Assembly: GCA_002428495.1 (NCBI GenBank)
Contig: DIWR01000030.1
Location: 1 to 19,894 of the forward strand
Direction of reading: 5' to 3'
Source: Synergistaceae bacterium UBA6101
GTDB taxonomy: Bacteria > Synergistota > Synergistia > Synergistales > Synergistaceae
DNA: 19,894 nucleotides
Shown piece by piece: positions 1 to 6,884 of this stretch; the first letter of the stretch is position 1; every line of letters starts with the position of its first letter. The notes under the pieces are model-generated. The model was not told where the DNA came from, did no database searches, and worked only from the letters and a program-made list of their open reading frames with translations. Made by a program: the position numbers and the translations under genes.

Positions 1-43
1 CGGGTTATGAGCCCGACGAGCTGCCGTACTGCTCCACCCCGCG
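1..43 (-). tRNA. Initiator tRNA-Met (CAU), 3' part cut off by the window edge
   Basis: Read on the minus strand this is the 5' half of a tRNA: acceptor strand CGCGGGG, D arm, and an anticodon arm with loop CTCATAA (anticodon CAT at 9-7). Three consecutive G:C pairs (GGG/CCC) flank the anticodon loop and the first base is C; both are marks of bacterial initiator tRNA. The T arm and 3' end lie outside the window. It follows tRNA-Leu by 18 nt and is probably on the same transcript. Confidence 0.88.
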
Positions 44-61
44 ATTTGAGTTGGTGTGTGC

Positions 62-147
62 TGGTGCCGAGAGCGGGATTCGAACCCGCACGAACTTGCG
101 TTCGCAGGATTTTAAGTCCCGTGCGTCTACCATTCCGCCATCCCGGC
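62..147 (-). tRNA. tRNA-Leu (UAA)
   Basis: An 86-nt class II tRNA with encoded CCA (64-62). The 7-bp acceptor stem pairs GCCGGGA with TCTCGGC (one G:T). The anticodon loop CTTAAAA gives anticodon TAA. The long variable arm CGAACGCAAGTTCG and T-arm GGTTCGAAT are as expected for leucine tRNA. A promoter lies just upstream at 158-185, so this tRNA and the following initiator tRNA probably form a small operon. Confidence 0.95.
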
Positions 148-157
148 AAACAGAAGT

Positions 158-185
158 ATTATACCAACAAATGTTCATCCGTCAA
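158..185 (-). promoter_or_regulatory. Promoter for tRNA-Leu and tRNA-fMet
   Basis: On the minus strand TTGACG (185-180) is followed by a 16-nt spacer and a perfect TATAAT (163-158), about 10 nt before the mature 5' end of tRNA-Leu. The -35 box lies inside the last codons of the endonuclease III gene, so the tRNAs can be transcribed independently of the lon-nth operon. Confidence 0.75.
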
Positions 186-852
186 GGCTTTTCGAGAATT
201 GGCACCATCTTTCTGCATAGCAGTTTTTACAGTCCGGTTTCCTGGCTGAACATATACCTCTGCCATGCTCGATAATGTTTAAATGAGCACCCCTGAAACG
301 TTCGGGAGGAAGTGTGCTTTCAAGGTATTCCTGTATCTTGTCAGGAGCCATTTTTTCCGGTGCCCATCCAAGTCTGCGGCTTATTCTTGCTACATGTGTG
401 TCCACCGGAAAAGCAGGCATATCGAGATCAAAAACCAAAACGCAGGCCGCCGTCTTTACTCCCACTCCGGGAAGAGATACAAGGAAATCCCTTGCTTCAT
501 CTGCTTTCCAGTTTTGCAGATCGCTAATTGAATGCCTTCCAAATTTATCTTTCAAAACAGCAAGTATTTGTTTCATGCGCGTAGCTTTTATCTCTCCGAG
601 ACCTGCTACCCTTATTAGGTCGACCACTTTTTCAAGAGGCGCCTCTGCTACCATGTCCCACTTTGGATAATAGGATTTGAGCTTTTCAAAAGCTTTGTCC
701 CGATTTTTATCGTTGGTATTCTGTGAGAGTAACGTCAAAATAAGGCCGTCAAGAGGATCTTCGTGCTTCAGTTCAGGAGAAGGCCTGCCTTCGTTGCCCC
801 AGTGCCTTTCAAAGGCATCCAGGATCTCTTTTGCATGGTGGGGCTTTTTCAC
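175..852 (-). CDS. nth: Endonuclease III (DNA glycosylase/AP lyase)
   Basis: A 225-residue base-excision-repair enzyme that removes oxidised pyrimidines and cleaves the DNA backbone at the resulting abasic site. The helix-hairpin-helix LPGVGVKT is at residues 127-134, with the catalytic lysine at K133 and the catalytic aspartate at D151 in VDTHV. Four cysteines (C201, C208, C211, C217; spacing 6-2-5) form the C-terminal [4Fe-4S] loop. Length is normal for the family. The start is GTG, overlapping the stop of the upstream lon-like gene by 4 nt (GTGA), so translation is likely coupled. Family membership is secure; MutY is excluded by the short length and the lysine in the catalytic hairpin. Confidence 0.95.
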   Translation of the reverse strand: MKKPHHAKEILDAFERHWGNEGRPSPELKHEDPLDGLILTLLSQNTNDKNRDKAFEKLKSYYPKWDMVAEAPLEKVVDLIRVAGLGEIKATRMKQILAVLKDKFGRHSISDLQNWKADEARDFLVSLPGVGVKTAACVLVFDLDMPAFPVDTHVARISRRLGWAPEKMAPDKIQEYLESTLPPERFRGAHLNIIEHGRGICSARKPDCKNCYAERWCQFSKSLDG

Positions 853-3401
853 TGATCTGATTCCTCAAATTTTCTGCTTTTCTTCTTGCCCTTCGACTTC
901 TTCTTGTCTTCCGGCGGATCTACTTTATCCTGCATTTTCTTTTTGTGTTTGAAGGAACGTTCTATCCATGCCTCCAGGCAGGTCTTTACCTTAGCGTGGA
1001 TAGTTTCTGCCGGATATTCACCATTTGCTTGAGGAGTGCCGGCCTTTACATCTGTCAGTATCTCTATTCCCTCATCAATGGTCTTTACGCTCCAAATGTG
1101 GAACTTACCTTTCCTGACAGCCTCTAGCACTTCGTGGCTGAGCATAAGATGCTGCTCATTCTGGTGAGGTATCATTACACCCTGCTCGCCTGTCAGGCCA
1201 AAGACCTTACAGTAGCTGAAGAATCCCTCGATTTTCTCGTTGACTCCGCCTATCGGCTGTATATTGCCAAACTGGTCAACAGATCCTGTTACGGCAATGC
1301 CCTGCTTCAACGGAATACCTGAAAGCGCAGAAAGCATGCAGTATAGTTCAGTTGAGGAAGCACTGTCTCCCTCGACACCTCCGTAGGTCTGTTCAAACGC
1401 AATTCGCGCTGTCATTGAAAGAGGGAAGTCCTGCGCATATTTGCGGCCCAGGTAGCTTGAAAGTATGAGAAGGCCTTTGTTGTGTATAGGACCCGTCATG
1501 TTGACCTCACGCTCAATGTTTACTATTCCCTCCTGCCCCATGTATACGTTGGCTGTTATCCTGACAGGTGAACCGAAGCTGTGATCTACAAGCTGGGCTA
1601 CTGTCAGACCATTTATCTGTCCGATGACGGAGCCTTTTGTATCTATTTTTATCACGCCTTCGTTGTAAGATTCGCGAATTTTATCTTCGAGAAGGTTGGA
1701 CCGGAAGGTCTTTTCTTCCAGTGCTTTTCTGACGTGTGACAGTCCGACCAGTTTCTTGCCGTCCATTCTTGCCCAGGCAGTTGCCTCAACAAGTATCTCC
1801 GCTATTTTGTTGAACTGGGTACAAAGTTTGTTCTGGTTCTCGACCAGACGTGATGACCATTCGATAACTTCGCCAACAGCGGAAACCGTAAAATTAAGCT
1901 TCCCTTCATGCTCAACAAATCCCGCAATGAACTGGGCAAGCTGCATTTCTGACTCTTTTGTTCTAGGCATATCTGTGTCAAAGTCCGCCTTTATCTTGAA
2001 GATCTTCTGGAACTCAGGATCATAGATGTTCAGCAGGTAATAGAGGTATGGAGTGCCGACTACCACTACTTTCATGTCAATGGGGATCGGTTCCGGCCTG
2101 AGTGATGATACAGGTATGTAACCCAGCTGCTCACCAAGGTTTTCAATAAAGAGCTCCCTGCAGCGGAGAACGCGTTTTAATGCGTCCCATGACATGAACT
2201 GTCTTAAAAGTTCTTCGGCCTCAAGAAGCAGGAACCCTCCGTTGGCTTTATGCATGGCCCCGGGGGTGATCCTCCTGAAGTCGGTGTAGAGATTTCCCTG
2301 GCGGCTTTCGTACTCGACCTTTCCAACCAGGTTATAGTAGATGGGATTTGTCTCCCTGATAACAGGAGCTCCCTCGTTAGGATTATTGGAAACGAAAGAA
2401 TTGACTTCGTACCGGGTGAAATCTACTTCCGCTGCTTCATCGCGTGCTGCAGCAAGGAAGGCATTGAAGTTGGCAACGATATCTTCTGTAAAATCGTCAA
2501 ACCATTCATCAAGTTTTTTATTCGGTGCATATTTAGCTCTTAACTCCGAAAGAATTGGGCCGATCGCATTCCTGCATATCTGGCCTTCGAGCTCCTTGAT
2601 CTTCTCCTTGAGGTCTTTCTCCCTCTCTCTTATAGACCTCAGGGTCTCAAGAGTTTTTTGGGATATCTCTTCTGATGCCTTTTGCAGCTTTTCCTGTTCC
2701 TCTTCAGAGAGGGCCTCGAATTCTTCCTGCTGCATTTCTCTCAGGACAGGCTCAGAATTCTTGGTTTCTGCATCTTTTGTTGTTTCTGATGCGTTCTCTG
2801 TTTTTGCTGCCTTGTCCTCTGTCTCTTTGACAGGAGGGGCAAAAATCATCGGAAGGTTCACAAAACCCTGAGGGGTGCGCTTTATTGCAAAATGTTTCTC
2901 CTCTGCCCATTTGCGAAGCTCTTCCATATACTTGTTAACTTCTTCCTGGAATGACTTTACAAGCTGGGCTTTGTTGTCCTCAAATTCATTGTTGTCAAAG
3001 GCCTTTACAAGGACTGATTTAAGATCTTCAACTGCATTTTCTGCATCTTTTGAAAGCTCTTTCCCTTTGCCGGCTGGCAGACTGACCGCAAGCGGCGTAC
3101 CGGGCTCATCAAAATTATATACATAGACCCAGTCGTCAGGGGCAGGCATAGTCGCAGCACAGTTTGTGAGTTCCTTCATAGCGTATGTTGTCCTGCCGCT
3201 TCCAGGTTCACCTACCATGAAAATATTATAGCCCTTGCTCTGCACCGACAGGCCGAAGCTTACAGCGTGGACGGCCCTTTCCTGTCCGACAAGGCCTTCA
3301 AGCCTGCTGATCGATTTGGTCGTCCTAAAACCAAGGGACTCAATATCAGCAGTTCTTCTGAGCTTTTCCACAGACAACTTTTTATCTTTTAAAAGGGACA
3401 T
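849..3401 (-). CDS. Lon-family ATP-dependent protease (AAA_32 plus Lon protease domain, LonH/YcbZ-like)
   Basis: An 850-residue cytosolic AAA+ serine protease of the LonB/YcbZ type, without the N-terminal domain of classical LonA. Walker A is GEPGSGRTT at residues 64-72. A long charged, Glu/Lys-rich segment (about 190-275) interrupts the ATPase and is predicted by eye to be coiled coil. The probable Walker B, GGFLLLEAEELL (388-399), has Glu where many AAA domains have Asp. The protease domain (about 590-790) carries the Ser-Lys dyad: S680 in GDSASS and K723 in GGVNEKIEGF. The tail after 816 is very basic, a lysine-rich extension. The ATG start has GAGGAGG 7-8 nt upstream. No strong promoter is evident; TTGACT near 3455 is a weak candidate -35. 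It overlaps nth by 4 nt. Confidence 0.92.
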   Translation of the reverse strand: MSLLKDKKLSVEKLRRTADIESLGFRTTKSISRLEGLVGQERAVHAVSFGLSVQSKGYNIFMVGEPGSGRTTYAMKELTNCAATMPAPDDWVYVYNFDEPGTPLAVSLPAGKGKELSKDAENAVEDLKSVLVKAFDNNEFEDNKAQLVKSFQEEVNKYMEELRKWAEEKHFAIKRTPQGFVNLPMIFAPPVKETEDKAAKTENASETTKDAETKNSEPVLREMQQEEFEALSEEEQEKLQKASEEISQKTLETLRSIREREKDLKEKIKELEGQICRNAIGPILSELRAKYAPNKKLDEWFDDFTEDIVANFNAFLAAARDEAAEVDFTRYEVNSFVSNNPNEGAPVIRETNPIYYNLVGKVEYESRQGNLYTDFRRITPGAMHKANGGFLLLEAEELLRQFMSWDALKRVLRCRELFIENLGEQLGYIPVSSLRPEPIPIDMKVVVVGTPYLYYLLNIYDPEFQKIFKIKADFDTDMPRTKESEMQLAQFIAGFVEHEGKLNFTVSAVGEVIEWSSRLVENQNKLCTQFNKIAEILVEATAWARMDGKKLVGLSHVRKALEEKTFRSNLLEDKIRESYNEGVIKIDTKGSVIGQINGLTVAQLVDHSFGSPVRITANVYMGQEGIVNIEREVNMTGPIHNKGLLILSSYLGRKYAQDFPLSMTARIAFEQTYGGVEGDSASSTELYCMLSALSGIPLKQGIAVTGSVDQFGNIQPIGGVNEKIEGFFSYCKVFGLTGEQGVMIPHQNEQHLMLSHEVLEAVRKGKFHIWSVKTIDEGIEILTDVKAGTPQANGEYPAETIHAKVKTCLEAWIERSFKHKKKMQDKVDPPEDKKKSKGKKKSRKFEESDQ

Positions 3402-3517
3402 GGTACAGCCTCCTCGAAAAATTCTAAATTTAAAAGACTTCGATTAAAACACCAGTCAACAATAGACGAAATGGTATGTTTTCTGCAAGGGGTAATTTAC
3501 AGAAAAGAGGCGCACCT

Positions 3518-3552
3518 AAAAAGGAAGACAACGAGTTTCCTCGCTGTCTTCC
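3518..3552 (-). terminator. Intrinsic terminator of the cold-shock gene
   Basis: On the minus strand a 13-bp stem (3552-3540 with 3535-3523, one G:U pair) closes a GAAA tetraloop and is followed by TTTTT (3522-3518). It lies 50 nt beyond the cold-shock stop codon and separates that gene from the lon-like gene. Confidence 0.88.
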
Positions 3553-3590
3553 TCCAATAGTTTATTTCCTTATTAATAAAGAAATACTCT

Positions 3591-3608
3591 ATCTAGCCTA
3601 GGCTAGAT
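3591..3608. repeat. Perfect 18-bp palindrome with three CTAG tetranucleotides
   Basis: ATCTAGCCTAGGCTAGAT equals its own reverse complement, with no spacer. CTAG starts at 3593, 3598 and 3603, spaced exactly 5 bp apart. The palindrome includes the TAG stop codon of the cold-shock gene. With no loop it is a poor RNA hairpin, so a dimeric DNA-binding site is one option; function unknown. Confidence 0.7.
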
Positions 3609-3806
3609 CTTCTCGACGTCAGAAGCCTGCGGGCCTTTGCTGCCCTGTGTGATCTCGAAGGATACCTTCTGACCTTCATCAAGGGTTTTGAAGCCGTCGC
3701 CCTGGATGGCGCTGAAATGTACAAAGACATCATTGCCTTCATCTGTGGTGATAAATCCATAACCCTTAGTTGCGTTGAACCATTTTACTGTACCATTGCT
3801 TTTCAA
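3603..3806 (-). CDS. csp: Cold-shock domain protein
   Basis: A 67-residue single-domain OB-fold RNA/DNA-binding protein of the CspA/CspB family, which melts RNA structure at low temperature or in fast growth. RNP1 is KGYGFI (14-19) and RNP2 is VFVHF (27-31); the opening GTVKWFN is typical. I chose the TTG at 3806-3804 because GGGAGG (3819-3814) lies 7 nt before it. The longer reading from TTG at 3821 would put this ribosome site inside the coding region and add five residues not usual for the family. The gene has its own promoter and terminator. Confidence 0.93.
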   Translation of the reverse strand: MKSNGTVKWFNATKGYGFITTDEGNDVFVHFSAIQGDGFKTLDEGQKVSFEITQGSKGPQASDVEKI

Positions 3807-3858
3807 TGTGTTGCCTCCCAACAGGAAATATTGTAATCGGATCTACTCCGACCATGCA

Positions 3859-3887
3859 ACTTTAAACTTATATTTGCCACTTGTCAA
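3859..3887 (-). promoter_or_regulatory. Promoter of the cold-shock gene
   Basis: A perfect TTGACA -35 (3887-3882), 17-nt spacer and TAAAGT -10 (3864-3859) point towards the cold-shock gene. The predicted leader is about 45 nt, shorter than the long cold-sensing leader of E. coli cspA. Confidence 0.65.
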
Positions 3888-4139
3888 GCACATTTGACTA
3901 AATATTTCCTATATATTGCCTATTTTGCTGAAATATCAGCGTTTTATTTGAACCACAATAACATTTTACGTAAGCATAAGTAATCATTTGAAATTATTAG
4001 ATAATGGGTAATTAATCTAAATATTTGTTTGTAATCGACTATAGTTTTTCTATTTAGACATTGTTTGATTTTATCTGATCTATATAATAGCAAAGAATGG
4101 TCAGCAATGGTTAATATATTTTATGCTGGAGGAATAATC
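3888..4139. other. AT-rich divergent intergenic region between csp and clpB
   Basis: This noncoding stretch carries the clpB promoter near its right end. A 6-bp inverted repeat TTAGAT/ATCTAA (3997-4002 and 4015-4020, 12-nt loop) lies about 40 nt upstream of the clpB -35. I found no CIRCE element (TTAGCACTC-N9-GAGTGCTAA) and no CtsR-type tandem heptamer. Nothing else is recognisable. Confidence 0.5.
4061..4088 (+). promoter_or_regulatory. Promoter of clpB
   Basis: TTGTTT (4061-4066), a 16-nt spacer and a perfect TATAAT (4083-4088) precede the clpB start by about 50 nt. It looks like a housekeeping promoter, not a heat-shock sigma factor site. Confidence 0.6.
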
Positions 4140-6743
4140 ATGAATATGAATAAAATGACACAGAAATCACAGGAAGCATTCTACGATGCTCAGAACATTG
4201 CAATAAAACATGGTCATCAGGAGGTCGACAGCGAACACCTGGCTCTTGCGCTTATAAGCCAGGAGAACGGCCTCATCCCAAAACTTATTGGCAAGATGGG
4301 ACTCCCTGCTGAAAATATCAGGAACGCTTTGGAGATAGACCTCCGGAAAAGGCCGAGGGTATCAGGCGCAGGCCAGGAGACAGGCAAAATATTCGTATCA
4401 CAGAGACTTTCGCAGTTGATCGTCAATGCCGGTGAAGAGGCCGAGAAGCTCAGGGACGAGTATATCTCCGTAGAACATATTTTCCTCGCAATGCTTTCAG
4501 AGGGAGCTTCTTCCCCGTCAACAAAGGTTTTTGCGACCTTTGGACTTACTAAAGACGGATTTTTGAAAACTTTGTGTGAGGTCAGAGGCAACCAGAGGGT
4601 AACTACAGACAATCCAGAGGACACTTATGAAGTCCTGGAGAAATATGGAAGAGATCTTGTAAAAGCGGCCAGGGACAACAAGCTTGATCCTGTGATCGGC
4701 CGTGACGAAGAGATCAGAAGAGTAATAAGGATACTAAGCAGAAAGACAAAAAACAACCCTGTCCTGATAGGAGAGCCGGGGGTTGGCAAGACAGCTATCG
4801 TTGAAGGTCTGGCAATGAGGATCCACAGGGGAGATGTCCCTGAGGGGCTGAAGGATCGCTCAATTTTTGCACTTGACATGGGTTCGCTGCTTGCAGGTGC
4901 AAAATACAGGGGCGAATTCGAAGAAAGGCTTAAGGCAGTCCTGAATGAAGTAAAAAAGAGCGAAGGACAGGTCATACTCTTCATCGACGAACTCCATACA
5001 ATAGTTGGCGCAGGAAAGGCTGAAGGTGCTATTGACGCGGGGAACATGCTCAAGCCAATGCTTGCTCGCGGGGAGCTCCACTGCATAGGCGCTACAACGC
5101 TGGAAGAATACAGGAACTATATTGAGAAGGACGCTGCGCTTGAAAGAAGGTTCCAACCCGTTATTGTAGAGGCTCCTGACGTTGAGGATACTATCTCGAT
5201 ACTGAGAGGCCTCAAAGAACGCTTCCAGCTCCATCACGGGGTGAGGATACAGGACAACGCACTTGTAGCCGCGGCTGTCCTTTCAAACCGGTACATTTCT
5301 GACAGGTTTCTTCCGGACAAGGCTATAGACCTTGTTGACGAAGCATGTGCAATGATAAGAACTGACATCGATTCCATGCCGGCAGAGCTGGACGATGTAT
5401 CGCGTCGTGTTATGCAGCTGGAGATCGAAGAGGCCGCATTGAAAAATGAAAAGGACAAGGCCAGCAAAGATCGCCTAGAAGCTCTGCAGAAGGAACTTGC
5501 AGATCTCAAGGAAAAGGCGAACACCCTTCGCGCGCAGTATGAGACTGAAAAGGAAAATATTTCAAAGGTCAGAGCCCTGCGTGAAGAAATTGAAAAAGTC
5601 AGACATGAGATAGAAAAGGCGGAAAGGGAATATGACCTTAACAAGGCTGCCCAGCTTCGCCACGGAACTCTACCCGGCCTTGAAAGAAAAATCGAAGAGG
5701 AAGAAAAAGCACTCACTTCCGGCGGTACTCGCCTGCTGAGAGAAGAGGTAACAGACGGGGAGATAGCTGAGATAATAGCTAAATGGACAGGCATACCTGT
5801 AACTAAGCTGCTGGAGGGAGAAAGAGAAAAACTGCTGCATCTCGATTCCGAACTGCACCAGAGGATCATAGGCCAAAATGAGGCTGTAGAGCTCGTAGCT
5901 GATGCTGTATTAAGGGCCCGTTCCGGAATAAAGGATCCCAAAAGACCGATAGGTTCTTTTATCTTTCTCGGACCTACAGGGGTAGGAAAGACAGAGCTTG
6001 CCAGGGCGCTTGCGGAATCGCTCTTTGACTCCGAGGAAAATATCATACGGATAGACATGTCTGAGTATATGGAAAAACATTCTGTTTCAAGATTAGTAGG
6101 AGCCCCTCCGGGATATGTCGGTTATGACGAGGGAGGTCAGCTTACCGAAGCGGTAAGAAGACATCCATATTCGGTGGTACTTTTCGACGAGATAGAAAAA
6201 GCGCATCCGGACGTTTTCAACATACTGCTGCAGATACTTGACGATGGGCGTGCTACTGACAGCCACGGAAGGACTGTAAATTTCAAAAACTGTATAATAA
6301 TCATGACAAGCAACATCGGAGCACAGGATCTGATCAACGGCATGGACACATCAACGGGCGATATATCCGAAAGCGCAAGGGCCGAGGTAATGTCTGCACT
6401 GAGGAGCAAATTCAGGCCGGAATTCCTGAACAGGGTCGACGAGATAATCTTCTTCAAGCCGCTGAGGATGGAAGAGATAACCGAGATCGTGAAACTCATG
6501 CTTAAGCATCTTGAATATCGCCTTAAAGAAAGGAACATCGTTCTTGAAGTTACGCCGGAAGCGCTGAGCATCGCAGCCAGAAGCGGCTATGATCCGATCT
6601 ACGGAGCAAGACCTCTGAAAAGATATCTGCAGAAAAAGCTTGAGACGCAGATCGCGCGCCTTATAATAAGCGGTGAAGCTGCAGACGGTTCAAAGATAAA
6701 AGTAGAAAATCAGGGGAACGACCTTGTGATCCTTGTTGAATGA
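4140..6743 (+). CDS. clpB: ClpB, ATP-dependent protein disaggregase
   Basis: An 867-residue Hsp100 hexamer that threads aggregated proteins through its pore with DnaK. Two Clp N-terminal repeats occupy about 1-150. AAA-1 has Walker A GEPGVGKT (211-218), Walker B VILFIDE (278-284) and pore loop AKYRG (254-258). The middle coiled-coil domain, absent from ClpA/ClpC proportions, spans about 410-530. AAA-2 has Walker A GPTGVGKT (611-618), Walker B VVLFDEIE (679-686) and pore loop GYVGYDEGG (658-666). I set the start at ATG 4140, with GGAGG ending 7 nt upstream; the open frame extends to 4065, but that part overlaps the promoter. Followed 141 nt later by htpG. Confidence 0.97.
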   Translation: MNMNKMTQKSQEAFYDAQNIAIKHGHQEVDSEHLALALISQENGLIPKLIGKMGLPAENIRNALEIDLRKRPRVSGAGQETGKIFVSQRLSQLIVNAGEEAEKLRDEYISVEHIFLAMLSEGASSPSTKVFATFGLTKDGFLKTLCEVRGNQRVTTDNPEDTYEVLEKYGRDLVKAARDNKLDPVIGRDEEIRRVIRILSRKTKNNPVLIGEPGVGKTAIVEGLAMRIHRGDVPEGLKDRSIFALDMGSLLAGAKYRGEFEERLKAVLNEVKKSEGQVILFIDELHTIVGAGKAEGAIDAGNMLKPMLARGELHCIGATTLEEYRNYIEKDAALERRFQPVIVEAPDVEDTISILRGLKERFQLHHGVRIQDNALVAAAVLSNRYISDRFLPDKAIDLVDEACAMIRTDIDSMPAELDDVSRRVMQLEIEEAALKNEKDKASKDRLEALQKELADLKEKANTLRAQYETEKENISKVRALREEIEKVRHEIEKAEREYDLNKAAQLRHGTLPGLERKIEEEEKALTSGGTRLLREEVTDGEIAEIIAKWTGIPVTKLLEGEREKLLHLDSELHQRIIGQNEAVELVADAVLRARSGIKDPKRPIGSFIFLGPTGVGKTELARALAESLFDSEENIIRIDMSEYMEKHSVSRLVGAPPGYVGYDEGGQLTEAVRRHPYSVVLFDEIEKAHPDVFNILLQILDDGRATDSHGRTVNFKNCIIIMTSNIGAQDLINGMDTSTGDISESARAEVMSALRSKFRPEFLNRVDEIIFFKPLRMEEITEIVKLMLKHLEYRLKERNIVLEVTPEALSIAARSGYDPIYGARPLKRYLQKKLETQIARLIISGEAADGSKIKVENQGNDLVILVE

Positions 6744-6803
6744 TCTCTAATTACATGAAGGTACGTTCGATGATCCAGACCGGCAAATAACATTAAATTT
6801 CCT

Positions 6804-6837
6804 GGACTGCAACTGATTCTGCAATATGTTGCTGTCC
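6804..6837 (+). other. Imperfect inverted repeat between clpB and htpG
   Basis: GGACtGCAAC (6804-6813) can pair with GTTGCtGTCC (6828-6837) around a 14-nt loop, 9 pairs with one T:T mismatch. There is no T-tract after it, so it is not a standard terminator. A weak promoter-like pair, TTGCTG then TTAAAT with a 16-nt gap, overlaps and follows its right arm. It may be an attenuator, an operator, or chance. Confidence 0.3.
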
Positions 6838-6884
6838 CGGATAACCTTTATTAAATCAAACGACAAGATCAGGGAGGATATTGA

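Noticed and set aside
2341..2871. 176-codon open frame on the plus strand inside the lon-like gene
   Set aside because: Ser/Phe-rich antisense shadow of the charged insertion, without ribosome site or recognisable domain.
3807..3821. Cold-shock gene start at TTG 3821
   Set aside because: The ribosome site GGGAGG would fall inside the coding region; TTG 3806 is correctly spaced.
4065..4139. Longer clpB reading starting at 4065
   Set aside because: It overlaps the -35/-10 boxes, has no ribosome site, and adds residues before the standard MNMNKMTQKS start, which has GGAGG at good spacing.
5234..6058. 274-codon open frame on the minus strand inside clpB
   Set aside because: It is antisense to a conserved gene, serine-rich and low in complexity, as expected for a shadow frame.
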